From assembly GCF_002104515.1 (NCBI RefSeq), contig NZ_NBOE01000001.1, positions 496,001-560,000 of the forward strand: a DNA stretch of 64,000 nt, written 5' to 3'. Below are positions 18,829 to 27,594 of this stretch, one piece after another. The DNA comes from Colwellia polaris. GTDB lineage: Bacteria > Pseudomonadota > Gammaproteobacteria > Enterobacterales > Alteromonadaceae. How positions within the stretch are numbered: position 1 is the first letter of the stretch; each line of letters begins with the position of its first letter. The translations under genes and the position numbers were made by a program. Below the pieces are notes generated by a model that saw only the letters and a program-made list of their open reading frames with translations, was not told the DNA's origin and ran no database searches.

Positions 18829-19662
18829 ATGTTGCAAATAGAAGCGGGTGCTCTGCGCAAAATGAGAGCGGATTTAGATGAAAACGGTACGGTAAATTAT
18901 CGTATGGTATTAGGCGAGCAAGAAGTCGAATTAAATCCACTAATTTCAAAGCACCTAACACTGAATTTTAATGGCCATATCGATTGCCTGCATTGTGGTA
19001 GAAAAATTAAAAAAAGTTACTCTCAAGGTTATTGTTATCCTTGTATGCAAAAACTCGCCCAATGCGACATGTGCATTATGAAACCTGAAACCTGTCATTT
19101 CGAGCAAGGTACTTGTCGAGAGCCAGAATGGGGGGAAAGCAATTGTATGATCCCTCATTATGTTTACTTAGCTAATACCTCAGGTTTAAAAGTAGGTATT
19201 ACGCGCCATACACAAATTCCAACACGATGGATAGATCAAGGCGCAACTCAAGCATTACCTATTTTTAAAGTGAGTACTCGCTTACAGTCGGGGTTAGTTG
19301 AAATAGCTTTAGCTGAATTCATTGCAGATAAAACCAATTGGCGTGCAATGCTCAAAGGTAGTGCTGAAAATATGGACCTAAAAGCTATTGCCCAAGAGTT
19401 GAAACCTAAAATAGCAGAAAAGTTAGCAAGTATTAGTCTTAAGTATGGTGAAGATGCGGTTATCGCTTTAGATGAAAACGTTGTTGATTTGCATTTTCCA
19501 GTGCAACAATATTTAACTAAGATTTCATCTTTTAACTTCGATAAAACGGCTGAGGTTTCTGGAACATTACTGGGCATAAAAGGGCAGTATTTAATTTTTG
19601 ATACTGGTGTTATTAATATGAGAAAATTTACCTCTTATCATGTTAGCTTGCAGGTAAATTAA
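18829..19662 (+). CDS. DUF2797 domain protein with cysteine-rich zinc-like region
   Basis: The 277-residue protein has a cysteine cluster around residues 50-105 (CLHCGRKIKKSY, GYCYPCMQK, QCDMCIMKPETC, GTCREPEWGESNC) that should bind two or more metals, then a domain starting HYVYLANTSGLKVGITR. The YVYLANTSGLKVGIT stretch resembles a GIY-YIG fold, which is a known feature of this family. Function is unknown. It lies 97 nt upstream of the second HDOD gene on the same strand. Confidence 0.8.
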   Translation: MLQIEAGALRKMRADLDENGTVNYRMVLGEQEVELNPLISKHLTLNFNGHIDCLHCGRKIKKSYSQGYCYPCMQKLAQCDMCIMKPETCHFEQGTCREPEWGESNCMIPHYVYLANTSGLKVGITRHTQIPTRWIDQGATQALPIFKVSTRLQSGLVEIALAEFIADKTNWRAMLKGSAENMDLKAIAQELKPKIAEKLASISLKYGEDAVIALDENVVDLHFPVQQYLTKISSFNFDKTAEVSGTLLGIKGQYLIFDTGVINMRKFTSYHVSLQVN

Positions 19663-19759
19663 ATATTTTATTTGAAATAACATAAGCTAGACTGAGTTTA
19701 GAACGTGAGATTATTTTTCAGTCTAATTAATTACCCCACGAAGAGTTTTTAGGATCATT

Positions 19760-20608
19760 ATGATGAATGTGAACGATTATGCAGAACAGGCGAGTGAAAT
19801 ATTTGTACTGTCAGATTCATTTATTCGTATAAAAGAGTTAATTGACGATGACAGCTCTACGATTGACGATATTGCCGACGTAATCATATTAGACCCTGCA
19901 TTAACCAGCACTATATTAAAGCTCGCTAATAGTTCACTTTTTAGCTATCCGGGTAAAATTGATACCATCTCTAAAGCGGTATTAGTGTTAGGCATTACTG
20001 AGGTATACAATTTAGTCATCGCATTTTTCACTAGTCGTGCTTTTAAAGCCCTAAACGTTGAACAAGACTACTTGGATGACTTCTGGTGTAAGAGTGTTGA
20101 TTGTGCCCTTATCGTTAAATATCTCGGGGTAAACCTTAGGATCCCAAACGCAGAACGCCTATTCATCATTGGATTGCTGCATAATTTAGGCGAGCTTGTT
20201 ATTCAACAGCTTTCTCCGGAAAAGGCGTTAGTTGCCAATAAATTTACTGCAACAGAGTTACCGTGGGATAAGCAACAACAAACACTCAACTTTACCTACG
20301 GTGAATGTGCAGCTGAGTTATTAAAACAATGGCAATTGCCATTTAGTATTATCGAGCCTATTCGCAACCAAGATAATAGCGACTTTACTTACAGCACAGA
20401 TGAAATAAAACTACTCTACTTATCAAAAAGAATTATGTTAAGTCAATTTGATTGCAGTGCACATGACACTGAGTTGTTATTTACTGAAGATGCTATGCAA
20501 CAGTTACCTATTACTGACGAAATGCTGCAAGGAGCGATTAATTATTGTGATTTTGAACGTTTAACTATTTTATCGATTATAAATCCAGGCGCAGCCACTA
20601 TTTTTTAG
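19760..20608 (+). CDS. HDOD domain protein (copy 2)
   Basis: The 282-residue protein is a paralogue of the HDOD protein at 11204: same length, same order of motifs (IDDDSSTIDDIADVI, LDPALTSTILKLANSS, FIIGLLHNLGELV, AAELLKQWQLPFSIIEPIR). GLLHNLGEL keeps the His-Asn position where HD enzymes have HD, so metal catalysis is not expected. A signalling scaffold role is inferred from the family. An AGGA ribosome site precedes a double ATG. It starts 97 nt after DUF2797. Confidence 0.9.
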   Translation: MMNVNDYAEQASEIFVLSDSFIRIKELIDDDSSTIDDIADVIILDPALTSTILKLANSSLFSYPGKIDTISKAVLVLGITEVYNLVIAFFTSRAFKALNVEQDYLDDFWCKSVDCALIVKYLGVNLRIPNAERLFIIGLLHNLGELVIQQLSPEKALVANKFTATELPWDKQQQTLNFTYGECAAELLKQWQLPFSIIEPIRNQDNSDFTYSTDEIKLLYLSKRIMLSQFDCSAHDTELLFTEDAMQQLPITDEMLQGAINYCDFERLTILSIINPGAATIF

Positions 20609-20693
20609 CGGCTAGTGGCCATTATCCTGCGCTATAGTTTATATATTAGTTAGTGGCTTAACCTATGTTGAATTTAAGCAAGGTTAAGTTTTA

Positions 20694-20945
20694 TTGAACG
20701 ATTCACATGCTGGTCAATTGTGCGATATAATTTCGCGAGTTTTAGCTAACCTTAACAAAATTAATTACTTAGAATACCTCTCTAGACATTATCAAATTTA
20801 CTGTTTTTTTGACAGTTCCCCCCCCTTATTCCCTAACCTAACGTTTTCTGAAACTGAGTATGCTTTGCTGCAGCGCGTTACTTTTTTAATTAATTACTAT
20901 CTTCAACAACATTCTATCAGTAGCTACTTTATAACCGCTAGGTAA
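20694..20945 (+). CDS. Possible small protein, TTG start
   Basis: In the 499-bp gap between the second HDOD gene and glnK, an 83-codon frame opens at a TTG preceded at 11 nt by AAGG. The predicted protein (starting MNDSHAGQLCDII) is rich in Leu, Tyr and Phe, has no signal peptide and resembles no family I know. Codon use is not obviously unlike the neighbours. It may be real or chance. The rest of the gap holds the glnK regulatory sites. Confidence 0.3.
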   Translation: MNDSHAGQLCDIISRVLANLNKINYLEYLSRHYQIYCFFDSSPPLFPNLTFSETEYALLQRVTFLINYYLQQHSISSYFITAR

Positions 20946-20988
20946 CGGCGTAAATATTGCACCAGTTGCTCACAAATCAATTTTATTC

Positions 20989-21003
20989 GCACTATTGTGG
21001 TGC
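20989..21003 (+). promoter_or_regulatory. NtrC-type binding site upstream of glnK
   Basis: GCACTATTGTGGTGC matches the NtrC consensus GCAC-N5-TGGTGC exactly. Its centre lies about 75-80 bp upstream of the -12 element of the sigma-54 promoter, a typical enhancer distance. A further TGCACCA half-like site begins at 20958, about 30 bp (three helical turns) upstream on the same face. Confidence 0.7.
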
Positions 21004-21057
21004 GCCCTCCTGAATGAGAAAACCTCTAACGTATTGTTTTTTATTGTTAATATTCTT

Positions 21058-21073
21058 TGGCACAAAGCTTGAT
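21058..21073 (+). promoter_or_regulatory. Sigma-54 promoter of glnK-amtB
   Basis: TGGCACAAAGCTTGAT has the -24 TGGCAC, the required 10-bp GG to GN spacing, and a -12 TTGA in place of TTGC. This is 15 of 16 positions of the usual consensus. The glnK ATG is 35 nt downstream, with an AAGGGA ribosome site between. Confidence 0.75.
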
Positions 21074-21092
21074 AAGTAATAATCAATAATAA

Positions 21093-21446
<354 letters not shown>

Positions 21447-21455
21447 GAGATAATC

Positions 21456-22721
21456 ATGGAACAAAATATTTTTCAACTTCAGTACGCAATGGACACTTTT
21501 TATTTTCTAATTTGTGGTGCTTTAGTCATGTGGATGGCTGCTGGCTTTTCAATGTTAGAAGCCGGCTTAGTTAGAGCTAAAAATACCACAGAAATTTTAA
21601 CGAAAAACGTCGCACTTTATGCCATATCTTGCATGATGTACTTATTTGTTGGTTACGACATTATGTACGGTGGCGGTATGTTTTTATCGGGCATAGAAAC
21701 TGTTGACCCAGCAAAAGTGTTAGCTGATTTTTCTGCAAGAGAAGACGGTTTCACCGGTGGGGCAATATACTCAGCCGCTTCAGACTTCTTTTTCCAAGTA
21801 GTATTTGTGGCAACGGCGATGTCTATAGTCTCAGGTGCTGTTGCTGAGCGTATGAAATTATGGGCATTTTTAGCGTTCGCGGTAGTATTAACAGGTGTTA
21901 TCTACCCAATGGAAGGAAGCTGGACTTGGGGTGGTAATGCGGTATTCGGTTTGTATACATTATCTGACCTTGGTTTCTCAGATTTCGCTGGTTCAGGCAT
22001 TGTTCATATGGCTGGTGCAGCAGCAGCTCTAGCCGGTGTTTTACTATTAGGTGCTCGTAAGGGTAAATATGGTAAAAATGGTCAAATAAACGCTATACCA
22101 GGTTCAAACTTACCTATGGCAACCTTAGGTACATTTATTTTATGGATGGGTTGGTTTGGCTTTAACGGTGGTTCAGTTTTAAAACTTGGCGATATTGCTA
22201 GCTCACATTCAGTTGCTATGGTTTTCTTAAACACCAATGCTGCTGCCGCTGCAGGCGCTGTAGCTGCATTAATTTTTGCTAAGTTACTCTTTAAAAAGGC
22301 CGATTTAACTATGGCGCTTAATGGTGCATTAGCAGGCTTAGTGGCAATTACTGCAGAGCCTTCTACGCCAACACCTATGCAAGCCACTTTATTTGGTGCT
22401 ATAGCAGGTATTGTTGTTGTATTATCAATCATCGGCTTAGACAAAATTAAGATTGATGATCCAGTTGGTGCTATTTCTGTACACGGTGTTGTGGGCTTAC
22501 TAGGTTTATTATTAGTACCAGTAACAAACAGCGGCTCAAGCTTTAGCGGTCAATTAATTGGTGCAGCAACAATTTTTGTCTGGGTATTTGCAACGAGCTT
22601 AGTAGTTTGGTTTATCTTGAAGAAGTTAATCGGTATTAGAGTAAGTGAAGATGACGAGTATGAAGGCTGTGATAAGTCTGATTGTGGCATGGAAGCTTAC
22701 CCTGAGTTTACCCGTGGCTAA
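21456..22721 (+). CDS. amtB: Ammonium transporter AmtB
   Basis: The 421-residue membrane protein has about 11 membrane helices and the Amt signatures DTFYFLICGALVMWMAAGF, GSGIVHMAGAAAAL with the pore His, and ISVHGVVGLLGLLL with the second pore His. It conducts ammonium into the cell when external nitrogen is low and is controlled by GlnK, encoded just upstream. The C-terminus (EDDEYEGCDKSDCG) provides the GlnK-interacting tail region. A terminator follows at 22753. Confidence 0.97.
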   Translation: MEQNIFQLQYAMDTFYFLICGALVMWMAAGFSMLEAGLVRAKNTTEILTKNVALYAISCMMYLFVGYDIMYGGGMFLSGIETVDPAKVLADFSAREDGFTGGAIYSAASDFFFQVVFVATAMSIVSGAVAERMKLWAFLAFAVVLTGVIYPMEGSWTWGGNAVFGLYTLSDLGFSDFAGSGIVHMAGAAAALAGVLLLGARKGKYGKNGQINAIPGSNLPMATLGTFILWMGWFGFNGGSVLKLGDIASSHSVAMVFLNTNAAAAAGAVAALIFAKLLFKKADLTMALNGALAGLVAITAEPSTPTPMQATLFGAIAGIVVVLSIIGLDKIKIDDPVGAISVHGVVGLLGLLLVPVTNSGSSFSGQLIGAATIFVWVFATSLVVWFILKKLIGIRVSEDDEYEGCDKSDCGMEAYPEFTRG

Positions 22722-22752
22722 ATCGCGATAACAGTTAATTTAAAAACCAATA

Positions 22753-22785
22753 AGCCTGTGTACTTAACTACACGGGCTTTTTTTT
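22753..22785 (+). terminator. Rho-independent terminator of glnK-amtB
   Basis: A 10-bp stem with one G-T pair, AGCCTGTGTA (22753-22762) and TACACGGGCT (22769-22778), is followed by eight T residues. Confidence 0.9.
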
Positions 22786-22914
22786 ACAAGATTAACAGCC
22801 TAATCTTGCGTGATAAAACAGTTTAACCTTGAAATATTTTTCAAAGTTTACTGCCATTAGTCATAAACTGTGTAAAATTAGGTATTAATCGATTTGTTTA
22901 AGAGTGGATCTTAC

Positions 22915-23838
22915 ATGGCAAGAGAGCAGTTTGGTGTTTGTGCAGAGCCTAGCCTTCATGGTTATTATTTATTGTTTAATGTTGTAGATGATAACAACTT
23001 ATTTTTACGTAAAGCATTGTCACGTTTACCAGCCTTATTTGATAAGTATGCAGATCGCTTTTCAGAAGCTAATTTAGCGGGTGTTATTGCAATTGGTACA
23101 AATTTTTGGGATGAACTCTATCCAGAAGGAAGGCCAAAGCATTTACGTCAATTTCCAGAAATGGGCATTGAAGACAGAACAGCACCAGTGAATAATTATG
23201 ATTTGTATATCGAAATTCGTAGTGACCGTGCTGATGTAAATCATATAGTGGCTACCAAAGTCTGTCAGCTTTTGGCAGATAGTGTTGAGTTAGTTGAACA
23301 AGTTCGGTCTTTTCGCTTTTTAGATGGGCGTGATTTAACCGGTTTTGTTGACGGAACAGAAAACCCAAGAGGACAACACAGGCGTAATGTTGCACTGATA
23401 AATGAAGAGCAAGACCCTGGGTTTGCTGCCGGTAGTTATTTACATATTCAGCGATATCGACATAACTTGAATTTGTGGAACTCATTGGAAGTTAAAGAAC
23501 AAGAAGATGTTTTTTCTCGCACGAAAGTCAATAATGAAGAGTATTCAGAAGAAAACAAAGCGCCAACCTCACATATTAAACGTGTGAATTTAAAAGATAG
23601 CGAAGGTAACAGCCTGGAAATATTACGCCAAAGCATGCCTTATGGTGATATGAAGTTGCAGGGATTGTTATTTGTTGCTTATTGTCACTCACCAGAGCCA
23701 TTTGAACTGATGCTAAAAAGTATGATTGCTGGTGATGCTCATGGTCATAGCGATCACCTGCTTAAATATACTCAAGCTGAAACCGGCGCCGCATTTTTTG
23801 TGCCTAGCTTGAACATTCTTGCAAAACTTGGTGAGTAG
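22915..23838 (+). CDS. DyP-type haem peroxidase
   Basis: The ATG at 22915 is chosen over an upstream in-frame TTG at 22894 because AGAGTGGA lies at proper spacing and the family begins near MAREQFG. The 307-residue protein has the DyP signature GFVDGTENP with the distal catalytic Asp, and a conserved His in TSHIKRVN that fits the proximal haem ligand. DyP enzymes oxidise organic substrates with peroxide. No Tat or Sec signal is seen, so it should be cytoplasmic. No encapsulin gene adjoins it. Confidence 0.9.
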   Translation: MAREQFGVCAEPSLHGYYLLFNVVDDNNLFLRKALSRLPALFDKYADRFSEANLAGVIAIGTNFWDELYPEGRPKHLRQFPEMGIEDRTAPVNNYDLYIEIRSDRADVNHIVATKVCQLLADSVELVEQVRSFRFLDGRDLTGFVDGTENPRGQHRRNVALINEEQDPGFAAGSYLHIQRYRHNLNLWNSLEVKEQEDVFSRTKVNNEEYSEENKAPTSHIKRVNLKDSEGNSLEILRQSMPYGDMKLQGLLFVAYCHSPEPFELMLKSMIAGDAHGHSDHLLKYTQAETGAAFFVPSLNILAKLGE

Positions 23839-23958
23839 TATTTCTGAGGTTTAACGATAGAAAATTAATATTAATATAGCAGAGTGAGTAGAGCAATTTC
23901 GCATAATTTTAACTGTGTTTGAGGCTATTCGACCTGCCGCCCTCTGGTTTCAAAAACC

Positions 23959-24011
23959 ACTTAATTAATTGTATTTAATGAGTAAAAAATATTTAATTCA
24001 ATTAATTAAGT
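23959..24011. repeat. 13-bp inverted repeat between convergent genes
   Basis: ACTTAATTAATTG at 23959-23971 and its exact complement at 23999-24011 flank a 27-nt AT-rich spacer. It lies between the convergent DyP and argR genes, so it may act in 3'-end formation, but it has no GC core. Confidence 0.4.
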
Positions 24012-24039
24012 CAGTTGGGTAAATCACTTAAGAAAGCGG

Positions 24040-24513
24040 TTAAGTCAGATTCTTTAAAAATAGCGCTTCAAGTCTAGAAATAGTTTGCTTAATCGCTTTG
24101 ACGTCAGTTGGAGCAATAAAAATAGTATCATCACCGGCAATTGTGCCTAAAACACCGTCACTTTTACTTAAGCTATCGAGTAAGCGAGCAATTAGTTGCG
24201 CCGCGCCTGGACTTGTTCTAATGATTATCATCACGTCATTGTGTTCAATATCAAGCACAAGCTGTTTAAGTGGGCTTTTTGCTGTTGGCATGCCTAACTC
24301 AGCAGGTAAGCAGTAAACCATTTCTTGACGAGCATTACGGGTGCGCACCGCACCAAACTTGCTCAGCATACGAGATACTTTAGATTGGCTGATATTTTCA
24401 AAGCCTTGCGCCTTTAAAGCATCGGCAATATCACCTTGAGAACTAAACTGCTCTTGGTTTAATAAATCTTTGAAAGCTTGCACTAAAGCTTCCTGTTTGT
24501 GTTGTCCGCTCAT
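24040..24513 (-). CDS. argR: Arginine repressor ArgR
   Basis: The 157-residue protein has the ArgR layout: an N-terminal winged helix with [19 protein letters not shown] as recognition region, and a C-terminal hexamerisation/arginine-binding domain with [15 protein letters not shown] and [13 protein letters not shown], whose paired Asp binds arginine. It represses arginine synthesis genes when arginine is present. It is divergent from mdh across 266 bp, an arrangement common in Gammaproteobacteria. I could not find a confident ARG box in that gap. Confidence 0.96.
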   Translation of the reverse strand: MSGQHKQEALVQAFKDLLNQEQFSSQGDIADALKAQGFENISQSKVSRMLSKFGAVRTRNARQEMVYCLPAELGMPTAKSPLKQLVLDIEHNDVMIIIRTSPGAAQLIARLLDSLSKSDGVLGTIAGDDTIFIAPTDVKAIKQTISRLEALFLKNLT

Positions 24514-24779
24514 ATAGGTCCATTAAGTAATAAAATTATGGTCGACTATTGTTGGTTAATAATATTTAAATTATACCTAAGTATTATTTCACAATTTTTA
24601 TTATACGTTATCCTTATAGTTCAATACAGACGAATAACACTAACTCAATTAAGTATTGACTCGCTCAGCGGGAAATATATTGAATAGAATTAGTATAAAC
24701 ATTGTTTTTTGGCTAGTTATAATATATCTTTTGGCCGACAAATTTTTTACGTAATTACTCAAATTTTCGGAGACATCGA

Positions 24780-25715
24780 ATGAAAGTTGCTGTGCTAGGC
24801 GCTGCTGGCGGAATCGGCCAAGCGTTATCTTTACTATTAAAAACTCAATTACCTGCAGGTTCTGAGCTATCTTTATATGACGTTGCACCAGTGGTTCCAG
24901 GTGTTGCCGTAGATTTATCACACATCCCTACAGCGGTAAAAGTTGCTGGTTTTGGTGCTGACGATTTAGCCGGTGCTCTTACAGGTGCTGATATTGTAAT
25001 CATTCCTGCTGGTATGCCACGTAAGCCTGGTATGGACCGTGCTGATTTATTTGCTGTTAATGCAGGTATTATTAAAACTTTAGCAGAAGGCATTGTTGCT
25101 AACTGTCCTAAAGCATTAGTTGGTATTATTACTAACCCTGTAAACGGTACTGTACCAATCGTTGCTGAAGTATTCAAAAAAGCGGGTACTTACGATAAAA
25201 ACCGTGTTTTTGGTGTAACTACGCTAGACGTAATTCGCTCAGAAGCATTCATTGCTGAATTAAAAGGTTTAAACGTAAGCGAAGTTAAAATCCCAGTAAT
25301 TGGTGGTCATTCAGGTACAACTATTTTACCACTTCTTTCACAAGTTGAAGGTGTTACCTTCTCTGATGAAGAAGTTGCCGCTTTAACGCCACGCATTCAA
25401 AATGCTGGTACTGAAGTTGTAAACGCTAAAGCTGGTGGCGGTTCTGCTACACTTTCAATGGGCGCTGCTGCTGCTCGTTTTTGTTTATCGTTAGTAAAAG
25501 GTTTACAAGGCGAAGATGTTGTTGATTACGCTTACGTTGAAGTAGAAGGTGGCGATGCTTCATTTTTTGCTCACCCAGTACGTTTAGGTGTTAATGGTAT
25601 TAGTGAAATATTACCATACGGCGAGCTAAGTGCTTTTGAAGAAAAAGCTAAAAACGACATGCTTGCTACATTAAACGCAGACATTAAAGAAGGTGTTGAT
25701 TTTATCAACGGCTAA
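24780..25715 (+). CDS. mdh: Malate dehydrogenase
   Basis: The 311-residue enzyme interconverts malate and oxaloacetate with NAD in the TCA cycle. Visible are the NAD-binding [15 protein letters not shown], the substrate loop [13 protein letters not shown] with its arginines, and the catalytic His in [13 protein letters not shown]. It is full length. A perfect -10 box TATAAT lies at 24718-24723, though the matching -35 is poor. An ATTTTCGGAGACATCG ribosome region precedes the ATG. A strong terminator follows. Confidence 0.98.
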   Translation: MKVAVLGAAGGIGQALSLLLKTQLPAGSELSLYDVAPVVPGVAVDLSHIPTAVKVAGFGADDLAGALTGADIVIIPAGMPRKPGMDRADLFAVNAGIIKTLAEGIVANCPKALVGIITNPVNGTVPIVAEVFKKAGTYDKNRVFGVTTLDVIRSEAFIAELKGLNVSEVKIPVIGGHSGTTILPLLSQVEGVTFSDEEVAALTPRIQNAGTEVVNAKAGGGSATLSMGAAAARFCLSLVKGLQGEDVVDYAYVEVEGGDASFFAHPVRLGVNGISEILPYGELSAFEEKAKNDMLATLNADIKEGVDFING

Positions 25716-25732
25716 TCTTTAATATCTTGCTA

Positions 25733-25760
25733 AAAAAAACCGCGTTTACGCGGTTTTTTT
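25733..25760 (+). terminator. Rho-independent terminator of mdh
   Basis: An ACCGCG/CGCGGT stem (25739-25744 and 25749-25754) with a TTTA loop, flanked by a run of A and a run of seven T, follows mdh by 24 nt. Confidence 0.92.
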
Positions 25761-25893
25761 ATTGCCCAATTCTTATTTTAAACGGCTGAATATTTAGCCT
25801 CAAGTATACCGGGATGATCTTTTCAGCGACAAAATAGTAATTCGATTCAGTAATAGGTAAAATGCACACAACTCCATTACTTATCACCTTAAT

Positions 25894-26373
25894 ATGACCC
25901 AACCCTTTAATTATCAGACAAGCTTTATCTTAGACAAATCTCACTTTAGCGAATGCTTCGAAGAATCTGTAACCGTGCAAACACCTTGGATGTTATATCG
26001 TAAAGGTTTGATTTTAATGTTAGTAGGTATGCTGTTAGTCATGTTTTCAGAGCTAAACCCTTATGCAGCTTGGTTTATTTTTTCGTTGGGGATATTAGAG
26101 CTGGTTAGTAGTTATTATCGACAGCCCTGGTGGGTTGCTCGCCAAATGTTGAGTAAAGCGGCTAAAGCAGAAGTTAAACTTGCTATAAACCAAGATAGTA
26201 TTCATATTTCATCTTTTTATATTGATAATAATATGCAGTTCAGTGATATTGAGTTAATTACTCCGACAGAAAAGGGATGGCTAATCAGTCATAACAGCAA
26301 CAGGCATTATATTTCTAACCGTTGCCTTGATAAAGCTACTCAAGACTTTTTGCAGTCGAAAGTTAGTCAATAA
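25894..26373 (+). CDS. YcxB-like membrane protein
   Basis: The 159-residue protein has two adjacent hydrophobic helices (about residues 36-70) and a C-terminal soluble domain (INQDSIHISSFYIDNNMQFS then SDIELITPTEKGWLI) that resembles the YcxB-like domain of unknown function. It is probably anchored in the inner membrane. No neighbour suggests a role. A hairpin AGCATATT/AATATGCT lies at 26389-26408 just downstream, without a following T-run. Confidence 0.7.
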   Translation: MTQPFNYQTSFILDKSHFSECFEESVTVQTPWMLYRKGLILMLVGMLLVMFSELNPYAAWFIFSLGILELVSSYYRQPWWVARQMLSKAAKAEVKLAINQDSIHISSFYIDNNMQFSDIELITPTEKGWLISHNSNRHYISNRCLDKATQDFLQSKVSQ

Positions 26374-26458
26374 ACCGCTCTTGGCTCGAGCATATTTTTT
26401 AATATGCTTATATGAAGTAAAATAGTTAACTTATTAGCTAAATAACACAAAAGCTGAA

Positions 26459-26508
26459 TGAGAATAGTTCGCAAAAACCTTGACAGCGATAAGTATCTTG
26501 ATTAGTCT
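26459..26508 (+). promoter_or_regulatory. Candidate promoter and Fur-like site of the iron ABC operon
   Basis: TTGACA at 26480-26485, a 17-bp spacer and TAGTCT at 26503-26508 form a reasonable sigma-70 promoter 48 nt upstream of fbpA. Just before it, TGAGAATAGTTCGCA (26459-26473) matches 10 of 14 positions of the Fur 7-1-7 palindrome TGATAATNATTATCA. The match is modest; the iron-related operon makes it plausible. Confidence 0.4.
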
Positions 26509-26556
26509 TGCGGCAACTTTAAATTCATTAATTTTCTTATTGTTTAGGCGGGCTTG

Positions 26557-27570
26557 ATGTTGAATAAAATTTTGTTTTCTTCTTTTGTTTTAGTTGCAGT
26601 TTTAACAACGAGCATTAACGTTTTCGCTAATGACGATGTTAATGTTTATTCATACAGACAACCGTTTTTAGTTGAACCACTTTTTAATGAGTTCACCAAA
26701 GAAACGGGTATCAAAGTGAATGTTGTTTTCGCTAAAAAAGGCATGGCTGAGCGATTAGAGCGCGAAGGCGAATATAGTCCTGCTGATATTTTATTAACTA
26801 CAGATATTAGTCGTTTAATTGAGTTAAAAGATAAGCATTTGTTGCAAGCCGTTCAATCGCCTGAGTTAACCGCGGCAATTCCAGCACAATACAAAGCAGC
26901 AGATAATACTTGGTATGCGTTAACCACACGTGTTCGTAATATTTATTCAGCAAAAAGATTAGGTAAAGTTGATTTTAACTATGAAGATTTAGCCGATGAA
27001 AAGTATCGAGGAAAAATTTGTACTCGCAGTGGCAAACACCCATATAACGTAGCATTGGTTTCCGCGATGATCGCAGAGCATGGCGAAGCTGAAACTTTAA
27101 CATGGTTAGAAAAAGTTAAAGCTAATTTAGCGCGCAAACCTCAAGGGAGCGATCGTGCACAAGTGCAAGCTATTCACCAAAACTTATGTGATATATCATT
27201 AGGTAACAGCTATTACTTTGGCAATATGCTAAACGATGACAAGCAAAAAGTATGGGCAGATGCAGTTTATATTAACTTCCCTAATCAAAAAAATCGTGGC
27301 GCGCATGTGAATATTTCCGGTATGGCAATGGCGAAATACGCACCTAATAAAGCCAATGCATTAGCATTGATGAACTTCCTTGTTTCAAAGCCTGCACAAA
27401 AAATGTATGCCGAAACTAATATGGAATACCCTGTTCGTCCAGGTGTGCAGCCTTCAAAATTAGTTGCTTCTTGGGGCGAATTTAAAGCTGATACACTTTC
27501 ACTTGAAACAATCGCTAAGCACCGAAAAGCTGCGTTGATTTTATTAGATAAAGCACAATTTGATCTCTAG
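26557..27570 (+). CDS. fbpA: Fe(3+) ABC transporter periplasmic binding protein (FbpA/FutA-like)
   Basis: The 337-residue protein has a signal peptide (LFSSFVLVAVLTTSINVFA, cleavage near FAND) and the class D solute-binding fold of ferric-iron binding proteins. The adjacent tyrosines that ligate iron are in LGNSYYFGNM, and NVYSYRQPFL gives the first-strand Tyr. The ATG at 26557, spaced eight bases from AGGCGGG, is preferred over a TTG one codon earlier. It delivers ferric iron to the permease and ATPase encoded directly downstream. Confidence 0.93.
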   Translation: MLNKILFSSFVLVAVLTTSINVFANDDVNVYSYRQPFLVEPLFNEFTKETGIKVNVVFAKKGMAERLEREGEYSPADILLTTDISRLIELKDKHLLQAVQSPELTAAIPAQYKAADNTWYALTTRVRNIYSAKRLGKVDFNYEDLADEKYRGKICTRSGKHPYNVALVSAMIAEHGEAETLTWLEKVKANLARKPQGSDRAQVQAIHQNLCDISLGNSYYFGNMLNDDKQKVWADAVYINFPNQKNRGAHVNISGMAMAKYAPNKANALALMNFLVSKPAQKMYAETNMEYPVRPGVQPSKLVASWGEFKADTLSLETIAKHRKAALILLDKAQFDL

Positions 27571-27594
27571 TGTTTCAAATGCCGAGTTAACGGC

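Noticed and set aside
22894-22914. TTG start extending the DyP peroxidase by seven residues
   Set aside because: The ATG at 22915 has a proper ribosome site and fits the family start.
24514-24779. ARG boxes in the argR-mdh gap
   Set aside because: AT-rich sequence gives partial matches such as TGAATAGAATTA, but none fits the 18-bp palindrome well.
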